From the NCBI GenBank assembly GCA_947591315.1, contig CANQDD010000003.1, positions 78,563-142,562 of the forward strand: 64,000 nucleotides of DNA, read 5' to 3'. The position numbers and the translations under genes were made by a program. Each line of letters starts with the position of its first letter. The first letter of the stretch is position 1. The stretch comes from an uncultured Clostridia bacterium. Lineage in GTDB: Bacteria > Bacillota > Clostridia > UBA1381. This document shows positions 42,225 to 52,748 of the stretch, piece by piece. Under the pieces are notes generated by a model, which was given only the letters and a program-made list of their open reading frames with translations, did not search any database and was not told the DNA's origin.

Positions 42225-42890
42225 ATGCTCAAAGAGGAAAAGAAGGAATTTATTGAATTTATGATGAAATCGGACGTGCTGCGGTTCGGCGATTTTGTCA
42301 CAAAGAGCGGCAGAAACACGCCGTACTTCGTAAACACCGGCAATTTCAAAACCGGCGGACAAATCGCGACGCTCGGCAAATTTTACGCGTCGCTCATCAA
42401 GGGAAGCTGCGGCGACGCGTTCGACGCGATGTTCGGTCCGGCGTACAAGGGTATTCCGCTCGCTACGGCTGCTGCGTCGGCGCTCTACAACGAGTACGCG
42501 ATAGACAAGCCGTACTTCTTCAACCGTAAGGAGGAGAAGGATCACGGCGAGGGCGGCTCGCTCGTCGGCTACAAGCCGAAGGACGGCGACAGAGTTATAA
42601 TCATCGAGGACGTTATCACGGCGGGTACTGCTGTACGCGAGACGATGCCGATTTTGAAGGGCGCGGCTGACGTTACGGTAAACGACATGTTTATCTCGGT
42701 AAACCGCTGCGAGGTCGGACAAAACCCCGAAAAAACCACCGTTATGGAGATAATGGAGGACTTCGGCATCAATATCCACGCAATCATCACCGTTAAGGAC
42801 ATATATGAATATTTAAAAGAAAACGGCAGCTACTCTGATATGCTCCCGAAAATGGAGGCGTATATGGCGAAGTACTGCGTATTCGATTAA
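42225..42890 (+). CDS. pyrE: Orotate phosphoribosyltransferase
   Basis: 221 residues. PRPP-binding motif VIIIEDVITAGTAVRE and the FGPAYKGIPLATAAASALY and FFNRKEEKDHGEGGSLVGY stretches identify PyrE. It makes orotidine-5'-phosphate from orotate and PRPP in pyrimidine synthesis. GAAAGGAG precedes the ATG. It follows the sigma factor by 14 bp and stands apart from other pyr genes. Confidence 0.96.
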   Translation: MLKEEKKEFIEFMMKSDVLRFGDFVTKSGRNTPYFVNTGNFKTGGQIATLGKFYASLIKGSCGDAFDAMFGPAYKGIPLATAAASALYNEYAIDKPYFFNRKEEKDHGEGGSLVGYKPKDGDRVIIIEDVITAGTAVRETMPILKGAADVTVNDMFISVNRCEVGQNPEKTTVMEIMEDFGINIHAIITVKDIYEYLKENGSYSDMLPKMEAYMAKYCVFD

Positions 42891-42903
42891 AGAAGGTGTA
42901 AAT

Positions 42904-43947
42904 GTGAAAAAATTACTTAAAGTATTTGCGGCTGCGGCGATAATATTGTCCGCATCCGTAACGGCGCACGCGTACAACGTCGTCAATCTGCCCGAAAGCA
43001 TGACGTTTTCAGACGCGATTGAAATTTTTAACGCGTCGGATATAACAAGTATTACCGTGTCGGACATTGCAAACGGTGATTACACGGCTCTCGGCAGAGA
43101 GGATATTGACAAGTTTTACGACACTGTTAAAGACCTCACGGTGCACAGGACGACAAACCCGACGCCGTTCCGCGGCATAGCCGTGAACATATTCTCGAAT
43201 GACGGCACAAAAACATACTGCTTAAATTCGGGTATTGAAATAGGAAAGTTCGGCAGCGGCAATTACGTGTGCTACAAGCTGAGCGATTTTGACACCGAGA
43301 AGCTTTTGTACCTCGACAGCATGTACTGGGACGATACGGCAAAGGCAACGGGCGAGACGTTTTACAGAAGCACGGAGCGCGACTTTTTGAAAATGCCCGA
43401 AGCGCCGTGGTCGAGAACATTCGTCACCGAGGCGGCGGCAAAAAATCTGCTGCCGTACGAGTTTACGGCGAGCTACAGCGACAATATCACGCGCGAGCAG
43501 TTCTGTAAGCTTCTCGGCAACTTTATAGCCGTTAAGGAGAATTACAAGTCGCTGGAGGCGTATATGTCCGACAACGGCGGCGCGTACCTGCGCAACTACT
43601 TTGAGGACTGTGACGGCGTTGATAACTCGGTAAACATTCTGTACGCGCTGGGAATAGTAAACGGCAAGGACAGCACTCATTTCGATCCGCAAGGTATTAT
43701 AACACGCGAGCAGGCGGCAACACTGCTCACAAAGGCGGCGGAAAAGTACTGGACGATAGAAACGACCACCTCGCTTCCTTACGAAGACGCGTGGAGCGTT
43801 TCGGAGTGGTCAAGGGTATACGTCACATGGGTGAACGAAAACCGCGTAATGACCGGCGTGTCCGCGACGGAATTCGCGCCGCAGGGAACATACACGGTTG
43901 AACAGGCAATCGCCACTATTGTCAGACTTTATAACCTGCTCGGATAA
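42904..43947 (+). CDS. Secreted SLH-domain protein
   Basis: 347 residues. Signal peptide 1 to about 23 (ends AHA-Y). The N-terminal half is unassigned. The C-terminal half contains SLH-like repeats (ITREQFCKLLGNF; LGIVNGKDSTHFDPQGIITREQAATLLTKAAE; TGVSATEFAPQGTYTVEQAIATIVRLY) that hold proteins to secondary wall polymers. The start is GTG with GAAGG upstream. Probably co-transcribed with pyrE; a terminator follows. Confidence 0.85.
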   Translation: MKKLLKVFAAAAIILSASVTAHAYNVVNLPESMTFSDAIEIFNASDITSITVSDIANGDYTALGREDIDKFYDTVKDLTVHRTTNPTPFRGIAVNIFSNDGTKTYCLNSGIEIGKFGSGNYVCYKLSDFDTEKLLYLDSMYWDDTAKATGETFYRSTERDFLKMPEAPWSRTFVTEAAAKNLLPYEFTASYSDNITREQFCKLLGNFIAVKENYKSLEAYMSDNGGAYLRNYFEDCDGVDNSVNILYALGIVNGKDSTHFDPQGIITREQAATLLTKAAEKYWTIETTTSLPYEDAWSVSEWSRVYVTWVNENRVMTGVSATEFAPQGTYTVEQAIATIVRLYNLLG

Positions 43948-43951
43948 GCAA

Positions 43952-43984
43952 TAAAAAAGACGGTTTCCAAAACCGCCTTTTTTA
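43952..43984. terminator. Bidirectional terminator
   Basis: AAAAAAG-A-CGGTTT pairs with AAACCG-C-CTTTTTT around CCA, between converging SLH-protein genes. Confidence 0.85.
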
Positions 43985-43997
43985 CTGCGCTTTTTTA

Positions 43998-46988
43998 TCA
44001 GCTATAGATTATAATCAGCTTTGCCGTACCCTTTGACATGAACACGAGTATCTTCGAGCAGTCGATGCCGTAATTCTTCGCGTCTCTCAGGTCGTTTATG
44101 CTGAGAGCGGAGGTCGTGTCGGCAACGTACGGACTTACCTCGTCATAATCCGATTCCATACGTACGAATTTTGTTGACGAGGAGATTGGAATTTCCTCGT
44201 AATCCTCATCGTCGAGCTTCCACGCTCCGTCAACCTCTTCAAAGCCGTTCTTTGTAACGTACAGCTTCTTTTCTTCCGTAAGCACCTGGCTCACGTTGAA
44301 CATAACGGCTCTTGAATTGGGTACTGTACCGTAGGTGGAGCTTGTATACACTTCATCGTTTGACGTACCCGCAACCTTGAACCTGTAATCGAATTTCATG
44401 GTCTGCATATTGTTTTCCTCGGTAGGCTCTACGGTTTCCGCCCAGTTATAAAGCTGACCGTCATTCATGCTGTTACCGTCAAGAACCTCTTTAATATCGG
44501 AGAATTTAATATTATTTATGCGTCCCTGTATCAAATTGTCGCTGTCGTACGCGAACTGGATAACATCGCCGACCTTAACGTCCGCAAATTCATTGTCGTC
44601 GTATGTGTTCCACGATTTTACGGTACTCGACGCGCCGGTGAACATATCTATTTTGAGTACGGTGCCGTCCTTAACCGAGCTGTACTCGCTCTGCGGCGCT
44701 TTTGCAACAACGGAGAAATCACTGTCCTTTTTAACCTTTGTAAGCGTTCCGTCGTTGCCGTAAAGAATAATCAATCCCGCCGTTCTCGATGAGTTTATGT
44801 CGTAAGCTTCGAGGTAGTACCGCTCGCCCGATGTAAATGCCGAGGACGGTGCTTTTTTTGCGTACTTTTTCTTCTGGTCTCTGTCCTGCGGGATATATAT
44901 AACAACAGTTGATGAATTTACGGAGAATGAGGTTTTTCCGTCGAGCGTAAAGCTGTTGTTTGAGTAGGTGTACTCGTCAAGCTCTCTGCACTTTACTATC
45001 TGCTCCTTATCCTCGTTCTGTGACTCCGTGTCCGCGCTTGTCAGCAGAACGATGTCGGTAACTTCGTTGTTTGTGATTTTCACCCTTGCCGCCTGAGAGT
45101 AATTTGTATTTTCCGGCACTTTGCCCGCGCCGTATATTTTATCGGCAAATTCGCTTTCGTCGGTTGTGTATCCGGCAGCCGCTTGTATTCTGGAAACGGC
45201 GTTTTCCGCCTTTACGCTTGCGCCGTTAATTCTGACGCTGCTCTTCAGCGGGTACGATGATGCCTCGCTCGTGCTTACCGACGGAGCGTACACCGTTATG
45301 TAATACTTGCCGTCCTCTCGGAAGGTGTTCGTTATATACGCGTACGGTGACGCCGCGACCTCCTGTATCGTGCCATACACAGCCGTGCCGAACGCGTCGA
45401 GATAGAATGTACCGGTCGCGCCTGTCTTTATTTCCTTGCTGTTTTTTTCTCTGATATAATCGGCGCACTTATCGCCTATCACGTAATCCTCGCCGTTTAT
45501 CGTCATTTCGTTGCTTTCCGGCGACATGGACGTTATCGATCCCGTTACCGACTTGTTTGTTACAAGCAGCGTGTAATGCTCGTCGTCAAGATCCCTCGCG
45601 TAAAGAACAATGTCATTCGCGGCGATTGACGTTACGGGTATCTCGGAGCCGTCCTTTGTGATTGTGAACGTGTGATTTGCGCTCTGCGGATCGAGGATAA
45701 TATAATTGCCCGATACGATTTTATCCGATATACGGTAATCGGACGTTGACGGCGCAGAAAGAGCGACTATCGTTTCGTAATTGTAAATCTGAATCATATC
45801 GTAGCTGCCGTCATTGCCGTTGTCGGTAAGCTTTATGCTGCCGTATATGAAATTCTCGCTGTCGGGATTGAGCCATTCCAAAAGCGCTTCGTCTCTTGTG
45901 TAAACATCGTCTCCGAGCGTTATGCTGTCATCGGAGGCAACCGTTTTACCATTATATCTTACCGATACATCTTTTGGTTTAAGCGTAAGATTTCTCGATT
46001 TGTTGGAGTCCGAAACGTAATATTTAAGCGTTGTGCCGTCGTATTCGCCTATGTCGCGCGAAGCTATTTCAAGCGATGAATTTTTTGTTGTCTCCGCGTC
46101 TATGCTGATGAGGTGCCTGTCATCGCCTTCGCTTGTTTGTCTGTAATACAGCGTTATCGTGCTGCCCAAATACTTTGAAAGGTCGGACGCCTGCTGTGAA
46201 TATGTCGAGTAGTCTATAACGATTTCCTCGCCTTTGCTTGTCAGAATGTCGATGCACTGCTCCGGAAGCGAGATTTTGCAGTCCTCGGTCACATCATTAT
46301 CAACGCCCACAAGAGTACCCTTCAGCCTTTTTACCTTAAGGTAGTCGTTCATAAGCGTCTTTTCCGTTTTGACATTGGTAAAGCCGTTATTTTCGTACAT
46401 CTCTATTTCGAGAGCGTTATCGAGTAACTGCGCCACAACTCCGCGCGACGCCTCTCCGTAAAACGTCGTGTTGGTAATACCCTTGGTAAGACCGAGAATT
46501 CCTGCCTCCTGAATATACTTGTCCGCCCAGCCGCCTTCCGCTCCGTCGCTAAGCTCCAGAGCAAAGTCCTCATATCCGAGCGTGCAGACTACCATTTTAA
46601 GAGCCTGCGCGTATGTAACGCTTTCCTCAGACTTAAAGGTGCCGTCGTCAAAACCCGCGATAATGCCGCGGTCGTATCCTGTCTGTATGTAATTTCTCGC
46701 CCAGTGGTCGGCTGATACGTCCTCAAATGTATAATTCATATACTCGATATCCTGCAAACCGAGCATGAACACTATGAGCTTTGTAAATTCGGCGCGCGTT
46801 ATCGCACCGTCGGGTTTGAATGTATTGTCGTCATAACCGCTTATTACCGAAAGGGTTGAAAGAGTGGTAATAGCGTTTTTGTACGGATTTGTATCGCTGA
46901 CGTCGCTGAACGCCGCGCTCACCGGTAGCTGAAAAACGTATGCCGCGAGCATGGCGGCAGTCATCAGCATTGCCATAAGCTTTTTCAT
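43998..46988 (-). CDS. Large S-layer protein with three SLH domains
   Basis: 996 residues. Signal peptide 1-25 (ends VSA-A), then three SLH repeats (about 26-205: YKNAITTLSTLSVISGYDDNTFKPDGAITRAEFTKLI; ARNYIQTGYDRGIIAGFDDGTFKSEESVTYAQALKMV; DKYIQEAGILGLTKGITNTTF). The rest is a long beta-rich region with many Ig-like stretches and almost no cysteine, as expected of an S-layer subunit. It probably forms or decorates the surface array. It has a consensus-like promoter and a long 5' leader of about 100 nt. Confidence 0.9.
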   Translation of the reverse strand: MKKLMAMLMTAAMLAAYVFQLPVSAAFSDVSDTNPYKNAITTLSTLSVISGYDDNTFKPDGAITRAEFTKLIVFMLGLQDIEYMNYTFEDVSADHWARNYIQTGYDRGIIAGFDDGTFKSEESVTYAQALKMVVCTLGYEDFALELSDGAEGGWADKYIQEAGILGLTKGITNTTFYGEASRGVVAQLLDNALEIEMYENNGFTNVKTEKTLMNDYLKVKRLKGTLVGVDNDVTEDCKISLPEQCIDILTSKGEEIVIDYSTYSQQASDLSKYLGSTITLYYRQTSEGDDRHLISIDAETTKNSSLEIASRDIGEYDGTTLKYYVSDSNKSRNLTLKPKDVSVRYNGKTVASDDSITLGDDVYTRDEALLEWLNPDSENFIYGSIKLTDNGNDGSYDMIQIYNYETIVALSAPSTSDYRISDKIVSGNYIILDPQSANHTFTITKDGSEIPVTSIAANDIVLYARDLDDEHYTLLVTNKSVTGSITSMSPESNEMTINGEDYVIGDKCADYIREKNSKEIKTGATGTFYLDAFGTAVYGTIQEVAASPYAYITNTFREDGKYYITVYAPSVSTSEASSYPLKSSVRINGASVKAENAVSRIQAAAGYTTDESEFADKIYGAGKVPENTNYSQAARVKITNNEVTDIVLLTSADTESQNEDKEQIVKCRELDEYTYSNNSFTLDGKTSFSVNSSTVVIYIPQDRDQKKKYAKKAPSSAFTSGERYYLEAYDINSSRTAGLIILYGNDGTLTKVKKDSDFSVVAKAPQSEYSSVKDGTVLKIDMFTGASSTVKSWNTYDDNEFADVKVGDVIQFAYDSDNLIQGRINNIKFSDIKEVLDGNSMNDGQLYNWAETVEPTEENNMQTMKFDYRFKVAGTSNDEVYTSSTYGTVPNSRAVMFNVSQVLTEEKKLYVTKNGFEEVDGAWKLDDEDYEEIPISSSTKFVRMESDYDEVSPYVADTTSALSINDLRDAKNYGIDCSKILVFMSKGTAKLIIIYS

Positions 46989-47093
46989 GAATTTCTCATA
47001 TCCTTTCCTTAATCTGCCTTTTCAATCCTCAGCAGAGATTACCGCGCCGCTGCCGGCGCATATATCATTGGTTTATATATCAAACACACATGT

Positions 47094-47122
47094 ATTTTAA
47101 CACTTCTCGGAGCATAAGTCAA
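47094..47122 (-). promoter_or_regulatory. Promoter of the S-layer gene
   Basis: On the minus strand TTGACT (47122-47117), 17-bp spacer, TAAAAT (47099-47094). The transcript would carry a roughly 95-nt untranslated leader (46989-47085), common for abundant, stable S-layer mRNA. Confidence 0.7.
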
Positions 47123-47174
47123 CCTAAATAATATATCCTATTTGTGAACAAATTGAGAATTATCAATAAAATTA

Positions 47175-47203
47175 TTGAAAAAATTTGAATATGGTGGTAC
47201 AAT
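47175..47203 (+). promoter_or_regulatory. Promoter of ftsH
   Basis: TTGAAA (47175-47180), 17-bp spacer, TACAAT (47198-47203). Confidence 0.7.
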
Positions 47204-47244
47204 ATTAGCGGCTTATGCCCAAATCTTAGGAGGATAAATTTATA

Positions 47245-49194
47245 ATGAACAACGATAAACAAAACCGATCGCCTTTCAAAAACCCGTTGGTAATGTTTCT
47301 CATCATATCCGTAATTGCAACCATTATCCTTAACGCGGCGATGATTTCGCTTCAATCGCTGCAAAAAGAGGAGATTTCTTATAATGAATTTACAGCCATG
47401 ATTGATGAAGGCAAGGTCGACGAGGTTATAATCAACCGCGACGAGATTGACATATACACAAAACCCGACGCAGATGAGGCAAAAGGCTCCGCAATAGTAG
47501 GGATACTCGGCGGCGGAAGCTATGACGGACATCACAGGAAAATATATTACACGGGATATTTGTACGACGAGAAGCTGCTCGAAAGGCTCAACAATGCAAA
47601 TGTCAAGTACTCAACCCCCGTGCAGCACGAAAACCCCATACTCGATTTCATACTGACGTGGATACTGCCGCTCGGCATTATTTACCTTTTGTTCTTCCTT
47701 TTGACGCGCACCATGTCGAAGCGCATGGGCGGCGGAGGCGGAATTATGGGAATAGGTCAGTCGAACGCAAAAATGTATAACATGGAAAACGCGACGGGCG
47801 TGACGTTTAACGACGTTGCCGGTCAGGACGAGGCGAAGGAAAGTCTCGATGAAATTGTGGATTACCTCCATAACCCGTCCAAATACAAGGCGATAGGCGC
47901 GAAGCAGCCGCGCGGCGCGCTGCTCGTCGGACCGCCGGGAACGGGTAAAACGCTTCTGGCAAAGGCTGTCGCGGGCGAGGCGAAAGTGCCGTTTTTCTCA
48001 CTCTCCGGCTCGGAATTTGTCGAAATGTTCGTCGGCGTGGGCGCGTCGAGGGTGCGCGACCTGTTTAAGCAGGCGGCGGCAAAGGCTCCGTGTATCATAT
48101 TCATAGACGAGATCGACGCGATAGGCAAGTCGCGGGACAGTCAGTTAAGCACAAACGACGAGCGCGAGCAGACTTTAAATCAGCTCCTTAACGAAATGGA
48201 CGGCTTTGACTCTTCAAAGGGACTTGTCGTAATAGCGGCGACGAACCGTCCCGAAATACTCGACAAGGCGCTTCTGCGTCCCGGGCGCTTCGACAGGCGC
48301 ATAATTGTGGAAAAGCCCGACCTAAAGGGACGCGAGGATATTTTGAGGGTGCATATAAAGCACGTCAAGACAGATCCCGACATAAATCTTCACGATATGG
48401 CTCTCGCCACGAGCGGCGCGGCGGGCGCAGATCTCGCGAACATGGTAAACGAGGCGGCGCTTAGAGCCGTGCGTATGGGCAGAAAGACCGTTTCGCAGGA
48501 GGATTTGATGGAGGCGGTCGAGGTTATCATAGCAGGTAAGGAAAAGAAAGACCGCATACTGTCCGAAAAGGAAAAGAGAATAGTTTCGTTCCACGAGGTA
48601 GGACACGCGCTTGCTACGGCTGTGCAGAAGCACACGCAGCCGGTGCACAAGATTACTATCGTGCCGCGCACTATGGGTGCGCTCGGTTACACAATGCAGA
48701 TGCCCGAGGAAGAGGAGCATTACCTCATGTCAAAGGACGAAATCCTCGACCAGATAACCGTTCTCGTCGCGGGACGCGCGGCCGAGGAGCTTGTATTTAA
48801 CACAAAGACCACGGGCGCGTCGAACGATATAGAACGCGCGACGTCGCTTGCCAGAAACATGATAACGATGTACGGAATGTCGGACAAGTTCGGCATGGCG
48901 GGACTTGAAAGCATACAGAACAAGTACCTCGATGGCAGAAGCGTGTCAAACTGCTCCGAGGAAACAAAGACCGCGATTGACAACGAGGTTATACGCGTCC
49001 TTAAGGAAAGATACGAAAAAGCCACGGAGATACTCAAATCGAACCGTGACGCGCTTGACAAGATAGCAGAGTGTCTGATCGAGGAGGAAACGATTACGGG
49101 CGAGCGGTTCATGAGTATATTCAACGAGGTATGCTCGGCGAGAGAAAACGGTGAAAGCGGCGGTGACAATGAACAAGGCAGTGAATTGGAATAA
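47245..49194 (+). CDS. ftsH: ATP-dependent zinc metalloprotease FtsH
   Basis: 649 residues. Two transmembrane segments (about 13-35 and 132-152) bracket a small extracytoplasmic domain. The AAA+ domain follows (Walker A GPPGTGKT 229-236, Walker [12 protein letters not shown], pore loop [13 protein letters not shown]), then the M41 peptidase with HEVGH (450-454; most members have HEAGH). It degrades membrane and regulatory proteins. TTAGGAGG precedes the ATG. Confidence 0.97.
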   Translation: MNNDKQNRSPFKNPLVMFLIISVIATIILNAAMISLQSLQKEEISYNEFTAMIDEGKVDEVIINRDEIDIYTKPDADEAKGSAIVGILGGGSYDGHHRKIYYTGYLYDEKLLERLNNANVKYSTPVQHENPILDFILTWILPLGIIYLLFFLLTRTMSKRMGGGGGIMGIGQSNAKMYNMENATGVTFNDVAGQDEAKESLDEIVDYLHNPSKYKAIGAKQPRGALLVGPPGTGKTLLAKAVAGEAKVPFFSLSGSEFVEMFVGVGASRVRDLFKQAAAKAPCIIFIDEIDAIGKSRDSQLSTNDEREQTLNQLLNEMDGFDSSKGLVVIAATNRPEILDKALLRPGRFDRRIIVEKPDLKGREDILRVHIKHVKTDPDINLHDMALATSGAAGADLANMVNEAALRAVRMGRKTVSQEDLMEAVEVIIAGKEKKDRILSEKEKRIVSFHEVGHALATAVQKHTQPVHKITIVPRTMGALGYTMQMPEEEEHYLMSKDEILDQITVLVAGRAAEELVFNTKTTGASNDIERATSLARNMITMYGMSDKFGMAGLESIQNKYLDGRSVSNCSEETKTAIDNEVIRVLKERYEKATEILKSNRDALDKIAECLIEEETITGERFMSIFNEVCSARENGESGGDNEQGSELE

Positions 49195-49516
49195 AACAGC
49201 GTCAAGAATACGATCGCTCAGACGCGAAAAAAGAATGAGCCAGTTATACCTTGCCGAAAAGCTCGGCGTGTCGCGCTCGCTCGTGTCGGCGTGGGAGAAC
49301 GGCTCCTGCACGCCTGATATAAACAAAATCAGGGTTATGACAATGCTGTTCGGCGTTCCGGCTGACTATATATACGGCTCGACCGACAGACGGTACAATA
49401 TAAAAATTCCCAACGGGTTCGAGTTTGACCTCACAAAGCTGAACAGCGCGGGAATACAGATGATTCACAGCATATACAAGCTGCTGATAAATTCAGACGA
49501 ATACAGACAAAAGTAA
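49169..49516 (+). CDS. XRE-family helix-turn-helix regulator
   Basis: 115 residues. HTH (about 9-63: RIRSLRREKRMSQLYLAEKLGVSRSLVSAWENGSCTPDINKI), then FGVPADYIYGSTDRRY and a short tail that may form a dimer helix. The start overlaps the end of ftsH by 26 nt; a GTG at 49151 is an alternative. It lies 12 bp before the GH13 gene, so it may regulate that operon. Targets unknown. Confidence 0.85.
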   Translation: MNKAVNWNKTASRIRSLRREKRMSQLYLAEKLGVSRSLVSAWENGSCTPDINKIRVMTMLFGVPADYIYGSTDRRYNIKIPNGFEFDLTKLNSAGIQMIHSIYKLLINSDEYRQK

Positions 49517-49528
49517 AGGAGACAATTT

Positions 49529-50839
49529 ATGTGGGCATATAACAGCGTATTTTATCAGATTTACCCTCTGGGCTTCTGCGGCGCGCCGTTTGAAAACGAC
49601 GGCGTGGAAAAAAGCAGGATTTTGAAGGTAAAGGACTGGATTCCTCATATTAAAAAGCTCGGCGCGGACGCGATATATTTCTCGCCCGTGTTCGAGAGCG
49701 ACACGCACGGCTACAACACGCGCGACTACAAAAAAATCGACTGCCGTCTTGGTACGAACGATGATTTCAAGGACATTGTAAAGGCTCTGCACGAAAACGG
49801 CATAAAAGTCGTGCTTGACGGCGTGTTCAACCATGTCGGACGCGGCTTTTGGGCGTTTATGGACGTTTTGCAGAACCGTGAAAATTCGCGGTACAGGGAC
49901 TGGTTCCACATTGATTTCGGCGGTAACTCCAATTACAATGACGGTCTTTGGTACGAGGGCTGGGAAGGCAACTACGACCTTGTAAAGCTCAATCTCCACA
50001 ACGAGGAAGTCATAAATCATATCCTTGACGCAGTGAAATACTGGGTGGACGAGTTCGACATAGACGGACTGCGGCTTGACGTGGCGTACTGTCTTGACCG
50101 CGACTTTTTGAAGCGCCTGCGGTACTTCACAGGTACGCTTAAGGACGATTTTGTACTTATCGGCGAGCTTCTGCACGGTGACTACAATCAGTTCGTAAAT
50201 GGCGAAATGTGCCATAGCTGCACGAATTACGAGTGCTATAAGGGCGTTTACTCGTCATTTAACAGCATGAATATGTTTGAGATTATACATTCGCTTTTAC
50301 GTCAGTTCGGTCCTGAAAACTGGACATTGTACAAGGGCAAGCATCTTCTTAGCTTTGTCGATAACCATGATGTGAGCAGAATAGCGAGCATACTTACAAA
50401 CGAAAAGCACCTGCCGCTCGCGTACGGCATGATATTCGGCATGCCGGGTATACCGTGCGTTTACTACGGCAGCGAGTGGGGCGCGAAGGCTGATAAGAGC
50501 GAGGGCGATCCCGCGCTTCGCGCGTGCTTCGACGAGCCTGTTGAAAACGAGCTGACGGAGTGGATCTCAAAGCTTGCGAACGCGCACAAAAACAGCAAAG
50601 CGCTCTGTTACGGCGATTTCCGCAGCGTTGTGTTGCAAAACGGCTACTGCATATTCGAGCGCAAAACGGAAGGCGAGCGCGTAATGGTCGCGATCAACGC
50701 CACGGACAGTCCCGTCACGGCGCATTTTGACGCGGGCTGCGGACTTGCGGAGGATTTAATAACCGGCAATACTCACGATTTCGGCGGAGGCAGCGAGCTT
50801 CCCCCGTACAGCGTGCAGTACTGGAAAATGGAGAGATAG
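49529..50839 (+). CDS. GH13 family alpha-amylase-like glucan hydrolase
   Basis: 436 residues, no signal peptide, so cytosolic. The four GH13 regions are visible: DGVFNH (region I), GLRLDVA with nucleophile Asp184, GELLH with acid/base Glu213, and FVDNHD ending at Asp281. The short length and missing N-terminal domain suggest a cyclomaltodextrinase or maltogenic-type enzyme acting on imported oligosaccharides; the exact specificity cannot be read. AAAGGAG precedes the ATG; rimO starts 3 bp after its stop. Confidence 0.92.
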   Translation: MWAYNSVFYQIYPLGFCGAPFENDGVEKSRILKVKDWIPHIKKLGADAIYFSPVFESDTHGYNTRDYKKIDCRLGTNDDFKDIVKALHENGIKVVLDGVFNHVGRGFWAFMDVLQNRENSRYRDWFHIDFGGNSNYNDGLWYEGWEGNYDLVKLNLHNEEVINHILDAVKYWVDEFDIDGLRLDVAYCLDRDFLKRLRYFTGTLKDDFVLIGELLHGDYNQFVNGEMCHSCTNYECYKGVYSSFNSMNMFEIIHSLLRQFGPENWTLYKGKHLLSFVDNHDVSRIASILTNEKHLPLAYGMIFGMPGIPCVYYGSEWGAKADKSEGDPALRACFDEPVENELTEWISKLANAHKNSKALCYGDFRSVVLQNGYCIFERKTEGERVMVAINATDSPVTAHFDAGCGLAEDLITGNTHDFGGGSELPPYSVQYWKMER

Positions 50840-50842
50840 CTT

Positions 50843-52165
50843 ATGTACAGCATAGGTATTGTTTCGCTCGGCTGCGCGAAAAATCAGACAGACGCGGAGA
50901 CAATGCTCGGCATACTCGCCGAGGACGGATTCACAATTACAGCCGACAGCGCCGACGCGGACATTATAATAGTAAATACCTGCGGATTTATCGAGTCGGC
51001 TAAGCGCGAGTCGATAGACGCGATACTCGAAATGGCGGAGTACAAAAACGGTAAATGCAGGCTTCTCATAGCCACGGGCTGCCTCGCGGAGCGCTACAGC
51101 GGCGAGATGTTGAAGGAGCTTCCCGAGGTTGACGCGGTGGTGGGCACGGGCGATTACGACAAGATAGCCGAAGTTATCCGCACGGCGGTAAACGGTGAAA
51201 AGCCCGTTATAAGCGGTCACATAAACCGCTCCGTACCCGAAAGACTGCCGAGAATTTTATCCACGCCCCCGTATACGGCGTACCTCAAAATCGCCGACGG
51301 CTGCGACAACAACTGCACATACTGCGCAATTCCCCTGATACGCGGACGCTACCGCAGCAGACGCATGGAGGATATTGTCGAGGAAGCCGAAACGCTCGCC
51401 GAAAGCGGTGTTAAGGAGCTTATTTTGATAGCGCAGGACACGTCGCGCTACGGCACGGACATTTACGGCGAAAGCTGTCTTGACCGCCTTTTGGAGCGGC
51501 TTGTCGAAGTAGACGGCATAGAGTGGATACGCGTCCACTACCTTTACCCCGAAGCGATTACGGAACGCCTTATTGACATAATGGCAAAATATGATAAAAT
51601 ATGTAATTATATAGATATGCCGGTGCAGCACGGCGACGACTACATACTGCGCCGCATGGCAAGACGCACGACGCGCGGACAGATTATGTCAAAAATCAAC
51701 ATGATACGCGAAAAAATGCCCGACTGCACGATCCGTACCTCGATAATAGTCGGCTTCCCCGGTGAAACCGAGGAGCATTTTAACAGCCTTTACAAGTTTG
51801 TGAAGGAGGCGCGGTTCGACAGAATGGGCGTGTTTACGTATTCCGCCGAGGAGGACACGCCCGCGGCGTCGTTCCCCGACCAAATCGAAGAAAGCGTCAA
51901 GGAAGAGCGGTACGCGTCGCTTATGACGCTCCAGCAGGGCATATCGCTTGAACTCAACAAAGGAAAAATCGGCAGTATAATCGAGGTCATCGCCGAGGGC
52001 TACGATGAGGAAAGCTTTCTGTTTTACGGCAGGAGCCGCGGTGACAGCATCGACGTTGACGGCAGAGTGTACTTTGCGACGGAGGACGAAATCAGCGAGG
52101 GCGACATACTTCGCGTCAGAATACTCGACGCGGACGAATATGATTTAACCGGAGAGGTGGTTTGA
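50843..52165 (+). CDS. rimO: Ribosomal protein S12 methylthiotransferase
   Basis: 440 residues. N-terminal UPF0004 domain (SLGCAKNQTDAETMLGIL, NTCGFIESAKRESIDAIL, ATGCLAERY with cluster cysteines), radical-SAM core with CDNNCTYCAIP (CxxxCxxC near residue 150), and a C-terminal TRAM domain. It adds a methylthio group to Asp of protein uS12. The CAKN form and the GFIESAK stretch favour RimO over MiaB. The operon continues into pgsA after 1 bp. Confidence 0.95.
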   Translation: MYSIGIVSLGCAKNQTDAETMLGILAEDGFTITADSADADIIIVNTCGFIESAKRESIDAILEMAEYKNGKCRLLIATGCLAERYSGEMLKELPEVDAVVGTGDYDKIAEVIRTAVNGEKPVISGHINRSVPERLPRILSTPPYTAYLKIADGCDNNCTYCAIPLIRGRYRSRRMEDIVEEAETLAESGVKELILIAQDTSRYGTDIYGESCLDRLLERLVEVDGIEWIRVHYLYPEAITERLIDIMAKYDKICNYIDMPVQHGDDYILRRMARRTTRGQIMSKINMIREKMPDCTIRTSIIVGFPGETEEHFNSLYKFVKEARFDRMGVFTYSAEEDTPAASFPDQIEESVKEERYASLMTLQQGISLELNKGKIGSIIEVIAEGYDEESFLFYGRSRGDSIDVDGRVYFATEDEISEGDILRVRILDADEYDLTGEVV

Positions 52166-52166
52166 A

Positions 52167-52724
52167 TTGAATACGGCAAATAAAGTAACGATGATACGCG
52201 TGTTTCTTGTGCCTGTGTTTATGGTGCTGTTCCTCATGGACAGCGCCGCGTACCCTTGGGCGCATTGGGCGGCTCTCGGCGTGTTCATACTCGCGTCAAT
52301 AACGGACGCGATTGACGGACACATAGCGCGCAAGTACAGCCAAATTACGACGTTCGGCAAATTTGTCGATCCGCTTGCGGATAAGGTGCTTACGACAGCC
52401 GCGTTTCTGATACTCATGCACTACGGCAGAATGAACGTCTGGGCGCTTATGGCGGTTATCACGCGCGAATTTATGGTCGCGGGAGTAAGACTTCTCGCGG
52501 CGGGCGAGGGCAACGTCATAGCGGCGAGTATATGGGGCAAATTAAAGACCGTGACGCAGATGGTCGCTATCATAGCGGCGATGATGCTGTTTGAGCTCGG
52601 CGGCTTTCTCGGTACACCGGCGGCGCTCATATCGGATATTCTGATATGGATTTCCGTTGTGTTTACTATTATATCGGGTATAGATTACCTTATTAAAAAC
52701 AGACACCTGATAAAGCTGAAATAA
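52167..52724 (+). CDS. pgsA: CDP-diacylglycerol-glycerol-3-phosphate 3-phosphatidyltransferase
   Basis: 185 residues, about five hydrophobic helices. The CDP-alcohol phosphotransferase signature D-G-x2-A-R-x8-G-x3-D-x3-D is seen as ATDAIDGHIARKYSQITTFGKFVDPLADK with one substitution pattern typical of PgsA. It makes phosphatidylglycerol phosphate. The start is TTG at 52167, with GGAGAGG upstream; an in-frame ATG lies eight codons further in. rimO-pgsA order is common in Firmicutes. Confidence 0.93.
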   Translation: MNTANKVTMIRVFLVPVFMVLFLMDSAAYPWAHWAALGVFILASITDAIDGHIARKYSQITTFGKFVDPLADKVLTTAAFLILMHYGRMNVWALMAVITREFMVAGVRLLAAGEGNVIAASIWGKLKTVTQMVAIIAAMMLFELGGFLGTPAALISDILIWISVVFTIISGIDYLIKNRHLIKLK

Positions 52725-52748
52725 AGGAAATAAAGGAAGGATATTCAA